From NCBI GenBank assembly GCA_011033025.1, contig WFMF01000067.1, positions 1-64,000 of the forward strand: a DNA stretch of 64,000 bases. The letters run 5' to 3'. The translations under genes were made by a program, and so were the position numbers. Source of the stretch: Beroe forskalii. Lineage: Eukaryota > Ctenophora > Nuda > Beroida > Beroidae. The notes beneath the pieces were generated by a model. That model saw nothing but the letters and a program-made list of their open reading frames with translations. It was not told the DNA's origin and did no database searches. Position 1 is the stretch's first letter, and every line of letters begins with the position of its first letter. Shown here in pieces: positions 39,331 to 52,240 of the stretch.

Positions 39331-41375
39331 TGGGTTAGTTTAAGGGAGGGCGCACTTTTGGCCACGGTGGCGCCAGTGGGTCTGGGGGTACCAAACCCGG
39401 CCAAAAAGTTGGCCCACGGGGCCGGGTATACCTTTTGGGTCAACCATTATCTCAAATTAAACGTGTTTTCCAAAAATATGGGTTGAAGCTTGAACCCCAT
39501 ATGCACGCGCGCGACGATAACAGGGGTATCGTATTAGTAGGATTTTACCCTACCCTCCGCCGCGCGCCATTTTTTTCCGCGTATACGTGTTTAGCAAGGT
39601 GTGTGTACGCGCGCTTCAGCTTCAGCTTCCTCGGAAGCGCGACGATGACCATGACAAGGGTATACGTGTTTAGCAAATGGCCAAACCAGCTCAGTTGGTA
39701 CACCACTCTCAAAAAAATCTTGTCGTACGATGTATAACCCGTTGACGCCAGCCGCAAAGCTGGTGTCGATGAGAATCAGCGCCGCGTGCGCGGCGCTAAT
39801 TTTCAAAAGTGTCTGTCAACGTCAGACAAAACAAAATCATGTTTCCATGATCTTGAGGAGAGTTTGTGGGGGTGAGCATGAGGTGATGAGGGTGAATCAG
39901 CATATATTTCGACGGACGTTGCCCCGTCTATTTCTTCTGACTGGGCGAGGTTGCCTGCCCTCGCCGCGCGCGAGGGGCCAGGCACCCTTCCTATTCCATC
40001 TTCATTTTCATGTTCAGATTTTGATACCCTATTTTCTAAAAAAAAAAATTTTGGGGGACCTGTGCCCCCAGACTCCTGCCACAGCCAGAGCTTGTACCAG
40101 CACATATGAGTTACCTGGAATGCTACTGGCACCACACAATTATTGTAACTGCCAACCCCTTCTCAAAAACATGGCTATGCCCCTGATCCAAGGTATGTAT
40201 TGATGAAATAGAAATATTAAATAAGTAGCTGACAAAGCTCCAGTTGTTTATAAAACTGGAGTATCTTTACAATTTCAATGTCAGATAGAAAATTATATCA
40301 TCAATAAACTTCAAGATTAAAAATGTAATAAGTTAATTAAAATCCCTGCTGTCAAGTCATCCACTTGAAAATGAACAAGAAAAGAGGATACCAATGACCT
40401 GAATCAAAACAAATATTTAAGTCCTCTTCAGCCCACTTTTGGATAGGATTCATCAAACCAGAAATGACTAAACTCCGTAGCTTGCAGCTGTGGGAATGAG
40501 GTTGAAAGCTGATTTACCAAATGTCTTTTAGTTGTATATAGAACCTCTCACTCCTTTTATGGCAGTAAGGATAGTTCTGAGGATAGCATACCTTATTCTT
40601 GTTCTGAGGTGATTGATAACATGACTATACTTTTCTGACCTCTTGTTTACTATCATCTCAGCAAGGCATCTCAAAATTGCAGTTGCATCAGGGCCTGTTC
40701 CTCCTGTTGTCAGGAACACCATTGGCAAGAATGACCCCTTCTCTGACTCAATCCCTCTCTCTTTGTCTCATTTCTCCTTTGTCTCTTTTCTCCTTCTCAT
40801 CCCTTGCATACAACTGTTTCAGGGTCAAGGTAACATTTGAAGCAGCATGAGGGTGTGTTACCCTTATATCAAAGTATGAGTGTTCAAATTTGGACATTAT
40901 CCCACAGGCAGAGATATCTAGTCTTGCTCCTTCCTCAGTGGTTGTTTTTTTGCTGAATTTATTTGGTTTCACTGGCAGAAGAGGTGGTTCAATCTTCACA
41001 TCAACACAAACATCCTTCATCATGTTGCCAATGAAGTCACATACATTGTTGTTACATAGCCACCTTTTTTGCAGGAAGATAGTGAATAATTTCGTTTTTG
41101 CCAGGGAGTTGAAACACCTGATGTTTATTTTTCATGTAGTTTTTGGATGGGCCAAGGGGATGTGTATTAGATGCATTACTTTATACTTTCAACAACTCAT
41201 TAAACTGTCAAACAACTCATTAAACAGCTCATTAAACTGTAAATCAAGCTCAGTTGGGAAAGTATATCAACAATGCCCTGGTGGGGAAAACCATTGACCC
41301 CGGTCTCCCCCAGGACCTATATAACTAGATCTGCACCATTAGGACCATGTACTGCTAGGACCATGTGAGGCTGTG

Positions 41376-41839
41376 ATGACGACCTTCCTCTCGAGATTCG
41401 GGGATGTGTTTGACATGTACGATGACCTGCTCTGCGGGGAGATCTCAGCTCAGGCGCTCTGCAACCTCTACAGAGAGATGAGGCACCCGGGAGTGCGGGT
41501 AGCTCAAGTGGAGGCTGGCTTGGAGACGCTCTATGGTGAAGGGTTGGGGGACGCTCTCGAGAGGGAGGACCTGGAGGCTGCTCTAGAGGAGCTGGATAGA
41601 CGCTACTTCCTTCTCAAGGTTTAGTCACAGATGAGTCATGCTACTATTGTTTACGAATATCTATTACTGTTGAATGAAGCTGAAAATAGACTTTCCCTGT
41701 GCTCCTACAATGAACTTGAATCTATCATGACAATTTTTTTATCTTTTCCAAATTAATTCTGTTATTCGCATCAGGACTTAGTTTGGGAGTTTCAAATTCT
41801 GGCCAGACCTGATGGACTGATTGAAGAAAAAGATGCTAA
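41376..41839 (+). CDS. Unrecognised gene, first two exons (helical, EF-hand-like)
   Basis: Exon 41376-41618 starts with an ATG and reads MTTFLSRFGDVFDMYDDLLC and onward: an acidic, leucine-rich helical protein with ALEREDLEAALEELDRRYFLL. It ends in phase 0 at a GTTTAG donor. Exon 41775-41839 follows (acceptor GCATCAG, donor GTGAGT) with LVWEFQILARPDGLIEEKDA and ends in phase 2. The D-G-L-I-E-E-K-D-A-K word is EF-hand-like, though a full loop is not evident. I do not recognise the family. The lone exon at 59143 has the matching phase and could be the next exon; a GTG one codon before the ATG is ignored as a start. Confidence 0.7.
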
Positions 41840-43556
41840 GTGAGTTTCATTGCAACTTTACAATATAAATCCCTGTTCTAGGGGGGTAGTGATATTTTCG
41901 GCACGTTTTGACGCTATTTGGCTCATTTTGACACTATTTGGATCATTTCGACACTAGTTGGATCGTTTTGGACTTTTATTGCGCGTTTTGGATTCTCTTC
42001 GACATTTCAACTTCCAAGATTGCAGTCTATTTAAAAATTAAGTAAATCCAGACATACATTTTGTCAACCACAAGTATGAAATATTCGATTAATCTGCTTG
42101 AAAAAAGTCCAGTCAGGCGTCAGTCGGTCAAAGAAAACGTCCATGATAGTCGAAGGATCTGGACAGTGGAAAGAGGACCATGACATTTTTTGTCTTTCCA
42201 AGCCTGAGATCAGTCACCAACTGCTCAACTGATTGATGCGTATCTTAAAATTGTCCAAGAAACAAAATCTGAAAGCATTTTCTTAGTTGGATCAAATTGT
42301 ATTGACATGCAAATTTCAACAAGTTAACTAGTAAAAAAGTCCTTACTGTTTCAAGGACCGCATTGTCACCCTAAAAAATTCAGCAATTCTTTGACATACT
42401 TGGACTTATAATGGAAAAATTTGTTGAGGACTGCATTTTGACGATTTTTGTGACAGGAGCCAACTTTGAAAATTCATATTTTCACCTAAATCAAAAATCA
42501 GCTCTATACAAAGTTGAGTTATATGCCCTAGAACATAACTACCAAGTTTCAGGGGTTTTCTGCAAATTGCGTCGAAAGTTCGCGCACATACAGGCGAACT
42601 TGCGATTTGAAAAATATATAACTTTGGCTAGAAACAATATTTTTTCATGTGGTAAAAACCTACTGGAATAAAAGCTGGACCGGTCTTAACCTAGAATTTT
42701 TATCAGAAACGGAAAAAAAACTGGTAAAGGCGACCTCAGAAACAACAAAAGCCCCCCCCCTCTCCCGGCCCCCTTAAATCATTTTCTATCGCTATTCTCA
42801 TTCAATTGAAGATAAAATTATATTTTTCAATCAAACTAAATTTATTGGGTCACCCTGAGAGGCCACGCCCTTTTTCGCAAAAGTTTCGAATTTCCCCCTC
42901 CCGCACAATCATAAATCAAAAGTGATTTTAACAGCAAACCCGCATGGCCAAATCACTGTTAAATGGACCCGTGGTCCGGCTGATAGCTCATGCACATTCC
43001 ATAAGTTCAATTAACAGCTCCTCGTTTTATAGATTCTTGAGAAGAGGGGGAGCCGATATCTTGTAAGGAACCACAATTCAGCGAATTGACGAAGGTTGCT
43101 TGCCACGGTTTAATTTCAAAAGAAGACCGTATAATTGATCCCGATTTGGCCAAGTTATTGCCAATGCTCACCACTCAATTAAATCATTATACGAGACGTG
43201 CCAGTAGGTCCAGTGATTGTTTATTAAATTACAGGCGTGTGATCATATGAAAGATGTCATTTGCCAAAGGTGGTATTGAATGTGGAGTACTTCATTAGTG
43301 GAGGAGTGGGTTCATAATTAGGAGAGGATGGTGGGCGGTTGATTATAATCCTTCAAGCAGTGCACCAATGATCGTAGAGTTGTGACAGCAACAATGTCAA
43401 TTGTCAGCAGCAGACCAATAAGTCTACAATACGAAGATTCACAATCTTCATTTTAATCGACATTAAATTGCTTCCGTTCACGCTTTGAGAATTTTATTTT
43501 TGTGCAGTCAAACTTACGCGAAGAGGAGTGTGACATCATTCCGAAGATTAGTTGCC
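41840..43556. other. Intron or intergenic sequence without visible genes
   Basis: A+T-rich with C-runs near 42755. An ORF at 42411-42671 has no recognisable features and uncharacteristic composition, and is probably chance. Confidence 0.5.
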
Positions 43557-45399
43557 ATGAAAAGGATTCTCCTGATATGCTTCACATTGATAATCCACCA
43601 AGGTACAAAATCTGAACTAATAATTTATTCTCATCAATTCGAGTGATTCATTTGAAATGGTTATTGATATCTTTGTTAGTTAATAAGTTTAGTCTCCATA
43701 TCACTATCGGTGTTCCAAAAACTTTTTCAATCTGATTTCACTCTTCAAACGACTTTCTGTTTTACAAAAGTCATTGGAAGGTGAGGAATATTATCTTACT
43801 TATGATTTCGCTTTCTGTGTTTTTTTGTACGTCACGCCCCATGGCAACGCTCACGTAGTGGTAAAGGTGCACGTGCAGATTAATTGCGCGCGTTCATTTC
43901 TGTTTCATGCTGTTTTGATTTCGTTGCTCCGTAACTTTTGATCTGATAGGAATTTTTGATGCGGTAAAAAGTATTTAGTTGATTTGAATTGTAGTGTTTC
44001 AAATTTGCGAACAAGGTGCTGCGTAGCAGCGCCCGTGAGCTGTGTATATGCAGGCCCAAGCTAGTCTTACTTATAAATTTGCGCTTTCTGTAGCGTTTTT
44101 CGTCCTTTTGTGACTGTCAAGTGTTTTTTCCTTTTGTGGACGCATTTTGGGTCGCCCACGTGCAGTTTTGAAATAGTTGCGCGCGTTGCTATGGTTGCAA
44201 GTACAAGCTGATTTGCGTGCGGGTTTATTTCTGTTCAATGCTGTTTTGGATTAGAATTTTTGATGCATTAAAAGGTATTCAATAAATTTGAAAATTTATG
44301 AACAAGCTGCTGCGTATCAGCAGGCCCAACGGCCTTGCTAGTATTATTATAGTGTAAGTCATTTACCCTTCTTTGAAGATATCATGAGCATTTAACGAGT
44401 CATGTCGGTGCATAATTCAGTTAAATAACTCTTAAAAAGTGCAACCTCTGCAATGAAAACCTCGGCCTTCGGCCTCAGTCGTTAATTCAATATCAAAACA
44501 CAGGATATTAAACAGTAAACACTCAGTAAACACGCTCGTGTGTAATATCACGGCTTGCACTTTTTACTCGTTACTTTTTACTTGCATTTTTTACTCGTTA
44601 CTTTTTACTTGCACTGTTTACTCGTTACTGAAAGCATCATTAACTCCTAGGATCTCAAGAACGGCTCGTGGACATTGTCATCTCGGAAAACGGAACGTTT
44701 GCCGCCAGCAATACCCTAACTACAGGGACTGTGATTAACTTGGCTTTCCAATTCAATGGCAACTATGATAAGGCATGTGTTTTGTCGGTCAGTTTATATC
44801 TATCAGAAGTAACTCATTGTTACCGAGCCGAACTTAGAGTGAAGTGGTCCAGTAAACACATAAAGAAAGTCAGACAAACATCTCAAATAAACGGTAAATG
44901 GAAGCTAAACTCATCGGTTGACGTTGACATGCCTAATCTTATTACGGGCATTAACTGGGCCGTTATTCAGATAACAGACTCCAGTTATGTTTTGAGTATT
45001 AATGGTGACGTGGTAAGTTCCTACCCGGTCAACGGCGAGATGCTGCAGCCGTTATTTAGGTATTTAGTCGTCACAAACAATAAAGAAAACTGCATGATAG
45101 CTGACTTGGGCTTGAGCTACATTGATGTGATTGGTAATAACACTGATAACGCTGATACTGGTGCTGATGGTGATGAAACTGGAGCTGATGGCGATGAAAT
45201 TGGAGCTGATGGTGATGACATTGGAGCTGACGCTGACATTGATGTGATTGATGATTACAGTTACACTGATAACGCTGACATTATATCTGATGAGGCTGAT
45301 TGGGATGACGCTGGTAAGTTTTCAGTAATCTATCCAAGAGAGCTGAAATTCTACAACTCTTTCAACATCTGGCGGACTGAGAACATCAACTCCAAATAA
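43557..45399 (+). CDS. Secreted Asp-rich protein with beta-sandwich-like domain, two exons
   Basis: Exon 43557-43602 encodes a signal peptide (MKRILLICFTLIIHQ) and ends in phase 1 at donor GTACAA. Exon 44651-45399 (acceptor CTCCTAG) continues in frame as GSQERLVDIVISENGTF to the stop, giving 264 residues. The middle part has alternating hydrophobic strands and the word WAVIQITDSSYVLSINGDVV, which is loosely galectin- or LamG-like; no signature settles it. From about residue 165 comes a calcium-binding-like acidic run with three GADGDE/GADGDD repeats and many Asp. One NGT site could be N-glycosylated. I do not recognise a family. It lies on the same strand inside the possible 17-kb intron of the gene starting at 41376. 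Confidence 0.7.
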
Positions 45400-45484
45400 G
45401 CAAATAGTATCCATACCTCCAAAGGGAAATTTACCTGTAGCCCCTTTAAGTCTAAAATATCAGATTTTCGAAGATTATGCTTTC

Positions 45485-45560
45485 GATTGCCAATAAATAA
45501 TCATTAAATGTCATATTCCATTGATGGAATGTGACATTTGATGATTATTTATTGGCAATC
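45485..45560. mobile_element. Compact hairpin, 36-bp arms, 4-bp loop
   Basis: GATTGCCAATAAATAATCAT onward to CATATTCCA is followed after TTGA by its reverse complement with two mismatches. It starts about 85 bases after the stop of the secreted-protein gene. The left arm contains AATAAA at 45492-45497, a candidate poly(A) signal for that gene. Confidence 0.88.
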
Positions 45561-46796
45561 TAAAGGTATTTTAACACCAATAGATCTACTTCAAAATCAA
45601 GATTGACCCTTCTTGTTAAGGACAGCATACTTCCTACGTTTGACTGGCAGTAGGTCACTGAACGCGCCGCACGTCCGGCTATGTGTCTAAACTCTAATTA
45701 AGATTTTACGAATTTCATTGCTTAACTCAGATATCTTCCCTTCTTCAAGTGTATTGAGCTGTCTTTGTGACAGGCTAATTTTCTACTTCACAATTTCTTG
45801 GTGACATTTCAGTTGAACGTGAAATTTCTAGGTCACATGGCAATTTCACAACTAACTTTCAAGTTCCTGTCCTGGTTTTACATGAAAGATTGATGGTATG
45901 TTACGCAAAACAGGACGACCTCATGACTCTCACTCTTTCAATACAAGAAGCTATATTCAGAAAGTATGCAATTTTTTGAAGCTGGTATTGAACAATCACT
46001 TGACTGCACCAATCATCCAACTGCTGCTTTCAGAATTTTGAATTTCGGCCAATTTACCGATCTGCTGGACAATTGAAAACCCCCATTTTTGGGCTAAAAT
46101 GGGCTTTTTGTCCATTATTGGCCAATGAGACCAAAAATATCGCTAAAATCTGCTTTTCCCAAATCTCATGTGACTGCTGAGAGTGCACTAGAACCAAATA
46201 AGAAATAATGATGCAGTATTACACAGATTTTTCTCCAAGAGTGTCGGAGGATTTTCTGAATTTTGATCAGGGTATCAGGGGGGTCGTCCGGAATCTTTTA
46301 CGAGTTAACTCATGAAAATTGTATATTATTTTTGTTTATGTATATTATTTTTGTTTAGAAGCCCTCTGCGGTACCCTTCATGGGTTTTCAAACAAACAAA
46401 ATTTGTATGTCAGCACAGTGTGACCCAACTAAGAAAGTGCTGCTTTCAGAATTTTGAATTTCGGCCAGTTTCACGATCTACAAGTACAACCTCTTGAAAA
46501 CCCCAATTCTTTGCCATAATTTGCCGAACAGACCAAAAGTATGGCTTAAAATGCTTGTCGTGTTTGACTACTTAACAGAGAGTGCACTAGAGCCAAATAC
46601 ACAGATTCCCCCAAGTCCAAGTGTGTCGGACGATTTTCTGAATTTTGATCAGGGTGTAAGGGGGTTGTCCGGACTTTTTTGCGAATTAACGCATGAAAGT
46701 TTGCATGTCTGTACAGTTTGATCCACCTATTGCTAAGGAAATTTTGTTTTCAGAATTTTGAAAAAAAGGTAATTAAGGACTTTAAGTTGTCCTATT
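45561..46796. other. Non-coding, with an internal ~370-bp direct repeat
   Basis: Words such as GAATTTCGGCCA, TTTTGATCAGGG and GTGTCGGA...GATTTTCTGAATTTTG recur at about 46030-46280 and 46450-46660, indicating a degenerate direct duplication. No protein recognised. Confidence 0.55.
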
Positions 46797-47490
46797 CAGC
46801 GTGTCGAAGTTTTGGCCGGGGTGCAGTTCGTGATGACGCCTTAGACGGAGCTGACGATGAAGAGGAATTGTGATAAAGTGGGGGATGCCTGCTCCTTGTC
46901 TCTCCTTCAGAAAGAACTTTTCCTTATGAAATGATACTGCTGATTTTCTCCTTCATCTGAGTAACGATATTATTCCTCTGTTCTCGTTCTTCACGGCTCC
47001 TATAGGGGCGATCACACATTCCTGAAACGCGTCTAAGCTCTCAACACACTTGTCACTGCTTCTGCACTGCAGAGCACCATCTTCACTGCATGCTCAGAAT
47101 CCGGAATTACCCTTCCCACGCGGTAACAGTCATTGACTGGGGGCTTTTCTCCTGAGCAGATTACCTTGAGAGTTGAGTAAACCTTTCATCCGCAAAACTT
47201 CGTCGGGGCCCTCGCCTAGTCCAACTCCATGAATGATTTTGTACTGTCGTCTTCCGTCACCGCAGCCTTCACAGCAGTCTTTACAGCCGCTTTAACTAGT
47301 GTTGACGTCATGCTTGCATCTGGACATCCCTTCTTGACAGCATCGCTGAAACTATGCTCTTCGGTAGATCTTCCTCGAGCTTGAGCAACGTCTTCTCGTT
47401 CTGTATCTGTTCCTTTCTCAATTGTTCAATATTCGTAGCAGCTGAACGCAGCTCCTCCTTACTTTTCCCTTGTATACTAACAGCTGACAA
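46797..47490 (-). pseudogene. Retrotransposon ORF1 (gag-like) relic
   Basis: On the minus strand, in shifting frames, there is a coiled-coil start (ELRSAATNIEQLRKEQIQ), then CYRVGRVIPDSEHAVKMVL, then SREEREQRNNIVTQMKEK. This is the order seen in ORF1 proteins of CR1/L2/RTE-like LINEs: coiled coil, RRM-like core, basic C-terminal part. Several frameshifts and stops make it non-functional. No reverse transcriptase is attached. Confidence 0.55.
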
Positions 47491-47744
47491 AACGAGCTTG
47501 GTTTGTCAAATTCCGTCGTCGTCGTCTTGTTGACCTCAGTTGAGTTCTATCGGAACACAGCACCGAACATTGAGTCCACATCCTTCTCCACGCTGTATTA
47601 GTATAGGTTGCTGTGTGTACACAGCTGTGTACAACAAGGTAGAGTTGTCTGCTGAGTGCGTTCAAGTTGCAATGTACTGATAAGAGAGCTGCAAACTAAC
47701 AGCTGACAATACAAGATTGGCGAGAGCTGCTTTGTCAAAATTTT

Positions 47745-47912
47745 ACCTTACGAAAAACATTTACATGGAATAATAATTCCGGGGATCTAAATTTTGGGGG
47801 TACGAAGTTTGGGGACATTTTTGGGAATATTACGCATGTTAAGAAAATATGGGATTTTTTTCGAAAAATCCCCAAATTTCGTACCTCATAGTCATAAATT
47901 TGTACATCATTT
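47745..47912. mobile_element. Second copy of the TACGAAATTTGGGG hairpin family
   Basis: It shares CATGGAATAATAATTCCGGG-like flank and the inverted pair around TTTGGGGA...TCCCCAAATTTCGTA with the element in PIWI intron 15. Here the loop is longer. Confidence 0.7.
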
Positions 47913-47997
47913 TTTCATGACACCAAACTGTTTTTACCCAGATTTGTGGACATGATATCCCTCCGCTCCTTTATAACCCATCGCCATATTTTGAACT

Positions 47998-49349
47998 TCC
48001 CCCAGACTGCTGTTCACCCATCACCACGTGAACCTCCCCCAGACTGCTGTTCACCCATCACCACGTGAACCTCCCCCAGACTGCTGTTCACCCATCACCA
48101 TGTGAACCTCCCCAAGACTGCTGTTCACGTATCACCACGTGAACCTCCCCCAGACTGCTGTTCACCCATCACCATGTTAACCTCCCCCAGACTGCTGTTC
48201 ACCCATCACCATGTGAACCTCCTCAAGACTGCTGTTCACCCATCACCATGTGAACCTCCCCAGACTGCTGTTCACCCATCACCCTGTGAACCTCCCCCAG
48301 ACTGCTGTTCACCCATCACCACGTGAACCTCCCCCAGACTGCTGTTCATCCATCGCCATGTGAACCTCTCTCAGACTGCTGTTCACCCATCACCATGTGA
48401 ACCTCTCCCAGACTGCTGTTCACCCATCAACCTGTGAACCTCCCCCAGACTGCTGTTCACCCATCACCACGTGAACCTCCCCCAGACTGCTGTTCACCCA
48501 TCACCATGTGAACCTCTCTCAGACTGCTGTTCACCCATCAACCTGTGAACCTCCCCCAGACTGCTGTTCACCCATCACCACGTGAACCTCCCCCAGACTG
48601 CTGTTCACCCATCACCATGTGAACCTCCTCAAGACTGCTGTTCACCCATCACCACGTGAACCTCCCCCAGACTGCTGTTCACCCATCACCATGTGAACCT
48701 CCCCAAGACTGCTGTTCACCCATCACCATGTGAACCTCCCCAGACTGCTGTTCACCCATCACCATGTTGAACCTCCCCCAGACTGCTGTTCACCCATCAC
48801 CATGTGAACCTCCCCAGACTGCTGTTCACCCATCACCATGTGAACCTCCCCAGACTGCTGTTCACCCATCACCATGTGAACCTCCCCAGACTGCTGTTCA
48901 CCCATCACCATGTGAACCTCCTCAAGACTGCTGTTCACCCATCACCATGTGAACCTCCCCAGACTGCTGTTCACCCATCACCATGTGAACCTCTCTCAGA
49001 CTGCTGTTCACCCATCACCATGTGAACCTCCCTCAGACTGCTGTTCACCCATCACCCTGTGAACCTCTCCCAGACTGCTGTTCACCCATCACCATGTTAA
49101 CCTCCCCCAGACTGCTGTTCACCCATCACCACGTGAACCTCCCTCAGACTGCTGTTCACCCCTCACCATGTGAACCTCCCCCCGATTGCTGTTCACTCAT
49201 CACCATGTGAACCTCCCTCAGACTGCTGTTCACCCATCACCCTGTGAACCTCTCCCAGACTGCTGTTCACCCATCACCATGTGAACCTCCCTCAGACTGC
49301 TGTTCACCCATCACCATGTGAACCTCCCCCAGACTGCTGTTCACCCAGC
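47998..49349. repeat. 37-bp minisatellite, array 1 (CCCCCAGACTGCTGTTCACC)
   Basis: About 36 units of 36-37 bp: CCTCCCCCAG, ACTGCTGTTCACCCATCACC, ATGTGAA, with small variants. Open frames across it (PSPCEPPPDCC type) are only repeat translations. The same unit forms array 2 at 57098-59142, where it ends in a real exon. Confidence 0.95.
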
Positions 49350-49589
49350 AAGAGCCTCTCTATGATATGTCATACAAGTTACATCATCACTATTGCAGCA
49401 AAACCAGTAAGGGATCAATATGAATATAATTACTACCTTTCTATATACCAACTAACCACCACTATTGCAGGAACCACATTATCTTGAATGTATCCCAACA
49501 GCTACATTCGACCATGTAATGTCTGCATGTGAGCTCAACAACTTAGTAGGTATCTCCATGTACCCCAATAACTCAAAGCTCCTTGTAGA

Positions 49590-50500
49590 GCCTAACATCC
49601 CAATAGCTCAAGGGGGGCCCAACAACTAATAGCTCAGGGCCCAACAACCAATAATGCCAGGAGCCCAACAACCCAATAGCTCAGGGAGCCCAACAACCAA
49701 TAGCTCGGGGGGCCCAACAACCAATAGCTCCAGGGGCCCAACAACCCAATAGCTCCCGGGGGGGCCCAACAACCCAATAGCTCAGGGGGCCCAACAACCC
49801 AATAGCTCCAGGGGCCCAACAACCAATGGCTCCAGGGGCCCCAACAACCCAATAGCTCCAGGAGCCCAACGAACCCAATAGCTCCAGGGCCCAACAACCC
49901 AATAGCTCCAGGGAGCCCAACAACCAATAGCTCCCAGGAGAGCCCAACAACCCAACTAGCTTCATGTGAGCCCCATCCCAATAGCTCAGGGGAGCCCCAG
50001 CAACCCAATAACTCCATGAGCCCATCAACCCAAGCAAATCACCATGGTCATTGGCTGTTGGCAACACCCCACTCTCTTTTGTAAGTGGGGTGGGTGGAAG
50101 GCTCTTTAGTGTTATCCTCCTCCCAAGAACCATGGCATGGGGCCCAACAGCCCAATAGCTTGGGGAGCCCAACAGCAATAGCTCAGGGGGCCCAGCAACA
50201 ATAGCTCCAGGGCCCAGCAATCCAATAGCTCCAAGGGAGCCCAACAACCAATAGCTCCAAGGGAGCCCAACAACTAATAGCTCCAAGGGGAGCCCAACAA
50301 CCAATAGCTCCAGGGTAGCCCAACAACCCACAATAGCTACAGGAATTCCAACAACCCAATAGCTCCAGGAGAGCCCAACAACCCAATAGCTCAGAGGGGA
50401 GCCCAACAACCAAAAGCTCCATGTGAGCCCTCAACCAAAAATAGCTCCAGGGGAGCCCAGCAACCCAATAGCTCCATGTGAGCCCATCAACCCAAGCAAA
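49590..50500. repeat. GGAGCCCAACAACCCAATAGCTCC minisatellite
   Basis: About 30 degenerate units of 24-28 bp, interrupted at 50040-50140 by a unique piece (CATTGGCTGTTGGCAACACC, then GTGGGGTGGG) that recurs at 50512-50560 and, in part, at 55325-55380. Confidence 0.92.
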
Positions 50501-50559
50501 TCACCATGGTCATTGGCTATTGGCAACACCCCACTCTCTTTTGTTAGTGGGGTGGGGGG

Positions 50560-50770
50560 GGGGGGTAAGGCAAACTTTGGCAAACTTTGGCAAACTTTGG
50601 CAAACGCTTCCACTTTTTTTGAAGTTTGCCAAAAAAAGTGTTTGCCAAAGTTTGCCATAGTTTGCCAAAAATACCCCAAAAATTTTGGCAATTTTGATTT
50701 TCTTGTCCACAGTGCCTGGGACGTTTGTATAATGGTTTTCAAAGGAGCTGAATCGATATTCAATGCTTAA
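50560..50770. repeat. TTTGGCAAAC element, copy 1
   Basis: Tandem GGCAAACTTT units, then TTCCACTTTTTTTGAAG, then inverted TTTGCCAAAG units. The end word GCTGAATCGATATTC is the inverse of the start of the copies at 52711 and 55134. Copies 2 and 3 lie at 52580-52870 and 55010-55390. Confidence 0.8.
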
Positions 50771-51049
50771 TTTTCATTCAGACCTTCCCGTTCGAGGCTT
50801 TACGCCTGCACCTTCCCTCTCCAAGCACCTTACTGTTTACAAAAGGTATCCTAAAGGCTGAAGGACAGGGTTAGAAATTTCGAGAACCTTTTTCATTCGA
50901 GAAAGAGATGTTTATAATTCCCAGGAATGGATAATGTATCTACTATCTACTTATCTTTAACCAGTTCATCAGATAACGTGTCTTCGGCAAAATGGTACCA
51001 CAGGAACATTACCAAAATTAGCCTGCATTAGTATCCATGGGACCGGAGG

Positions 51050-52240
51050 CTGAGTGTTGGGTAATTTCAAAAATTTGCCTCCATTGAGGCTAATGGTTGC
51101 AATAGTCTAATTTTCGAAAAAAAGCCTCCACTGTTGAGGCTAATTAGCGCCCAGTAGCTTCCATTTACCTCCACTCAACCTCTACGGAGGCTAACATTTT
51201 GATTTAGCCTCCACTGAAGAATAAGCCTCCATTAGCCTCCACGGAAACTGAAATATAACATTTTCGTGGAGGCTAAAGCTTTAATATGGAGCCTAATGGA
51301 GGCTAGTGGAGGCATTTCGGAGGCTCACTGGAGCCTTAATAATCAATTAGCTGAAACTGGTAAAATGTGCAGTAATTTAGTAATTTGAATAACAATTTAT
51401 AGATTCAAACTTTCAGATAGCTCCAACTATCCTCCACTGGTCACCACTCAGCCACCACTAGGCTCCACTCAGCCTCCACTATAGGCTCCACACAGCCGCC
51501 ACTAGGCACCACACAGCCTCCACCAGGCTACAACCAGCCACCACTAGGCACCACTCAGCCTCTGCTAGGCTCCACACAGCCACCACTGGGGATTCACAGC
51601 CTCCACTACTATAACGTGAGGCTGAGTGGAGCCCTAATGAAAGTCATTGGAGCCTATGGAGGCTGTGGAGCCTAGTAGAGGCTGAATGGAGCCTGAGTGG
51701 AATGAATCTCTAAAGCTTCCAATAAGCTTCACACAGCCTCCACTTGGCCCCCAACCAGCCTCCATAAACCAGTCAGCCCCACAAAAACCTCCCTGAAGCA
51801 CTCCGCCCCCCCCATTCGCTTGGGCCCTTTCAGCCCCTCTGCCACCAACCTCAATCAACCCCCCACGCCTCCCTCGGTGAAGGCTGGGAAAATTTTGAAG
51901 TGGTCAGGGAAAGGGCCCGGTTTCCTAATAGCTCTGCAAAAGCCTCCACTATGCTCCAGACAGCCTCCATTGGGCCCACACGCCTCCCTTTGGGCCGTCA
52001 GCCCACCCCCTCCCCCTCCCCCATCCCCCCCAGCCCCCCCTCCAGCCACCACTAGGCCTAAAACCCCCTCAACCTCCTGGGCCAGGCCTCCACTCCCGTG
52101 AAGGCTGATTGGAGTCTAGTGTAAGAGTAGAGTGGAGCCTAATCAGAGGATGATGGAGATGAGTGGAGGCAGGACAAAACCCTAAACGGTCCCACTGGAA
52201 GTACACACAACCTCTAGACTCTACAAGACCTCCTTCAAAC
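51050..52240. repeat. Degenerate GGCTCCACTCAGCCTCCACTA repeat field, both orientations
   Basis: Units of roughly 10-22 bp (AGGCTCCACT, CAGCCTCCACT) run in one orientation and as GGAGGCTGAGTGGAGCC in the other, forming many possible hairpins. No coding potential. Confidence 0.85.

Noticed and set aside
39679-39750. tRNA-like start (CCAGCTCAGTTGGTA)
   Set aside because: Resembles an A box, but no cloverleaf, anticodon stem or B box follows; may be a scrap of a tRNA-derived SINE.
48102-49210. Cys/Pro-rich ORFs across the 37-bp arrays (PSPCEPPPDCC)
   Set aside because: Only the repeat read in its three frames; unit length keeps frames open. No start context or splice support.
49634-50434. Minus ORFs rich in ELLGCWAP
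   Set aside because: Translation of the GGAGCCCAACAACCC minisatellite.
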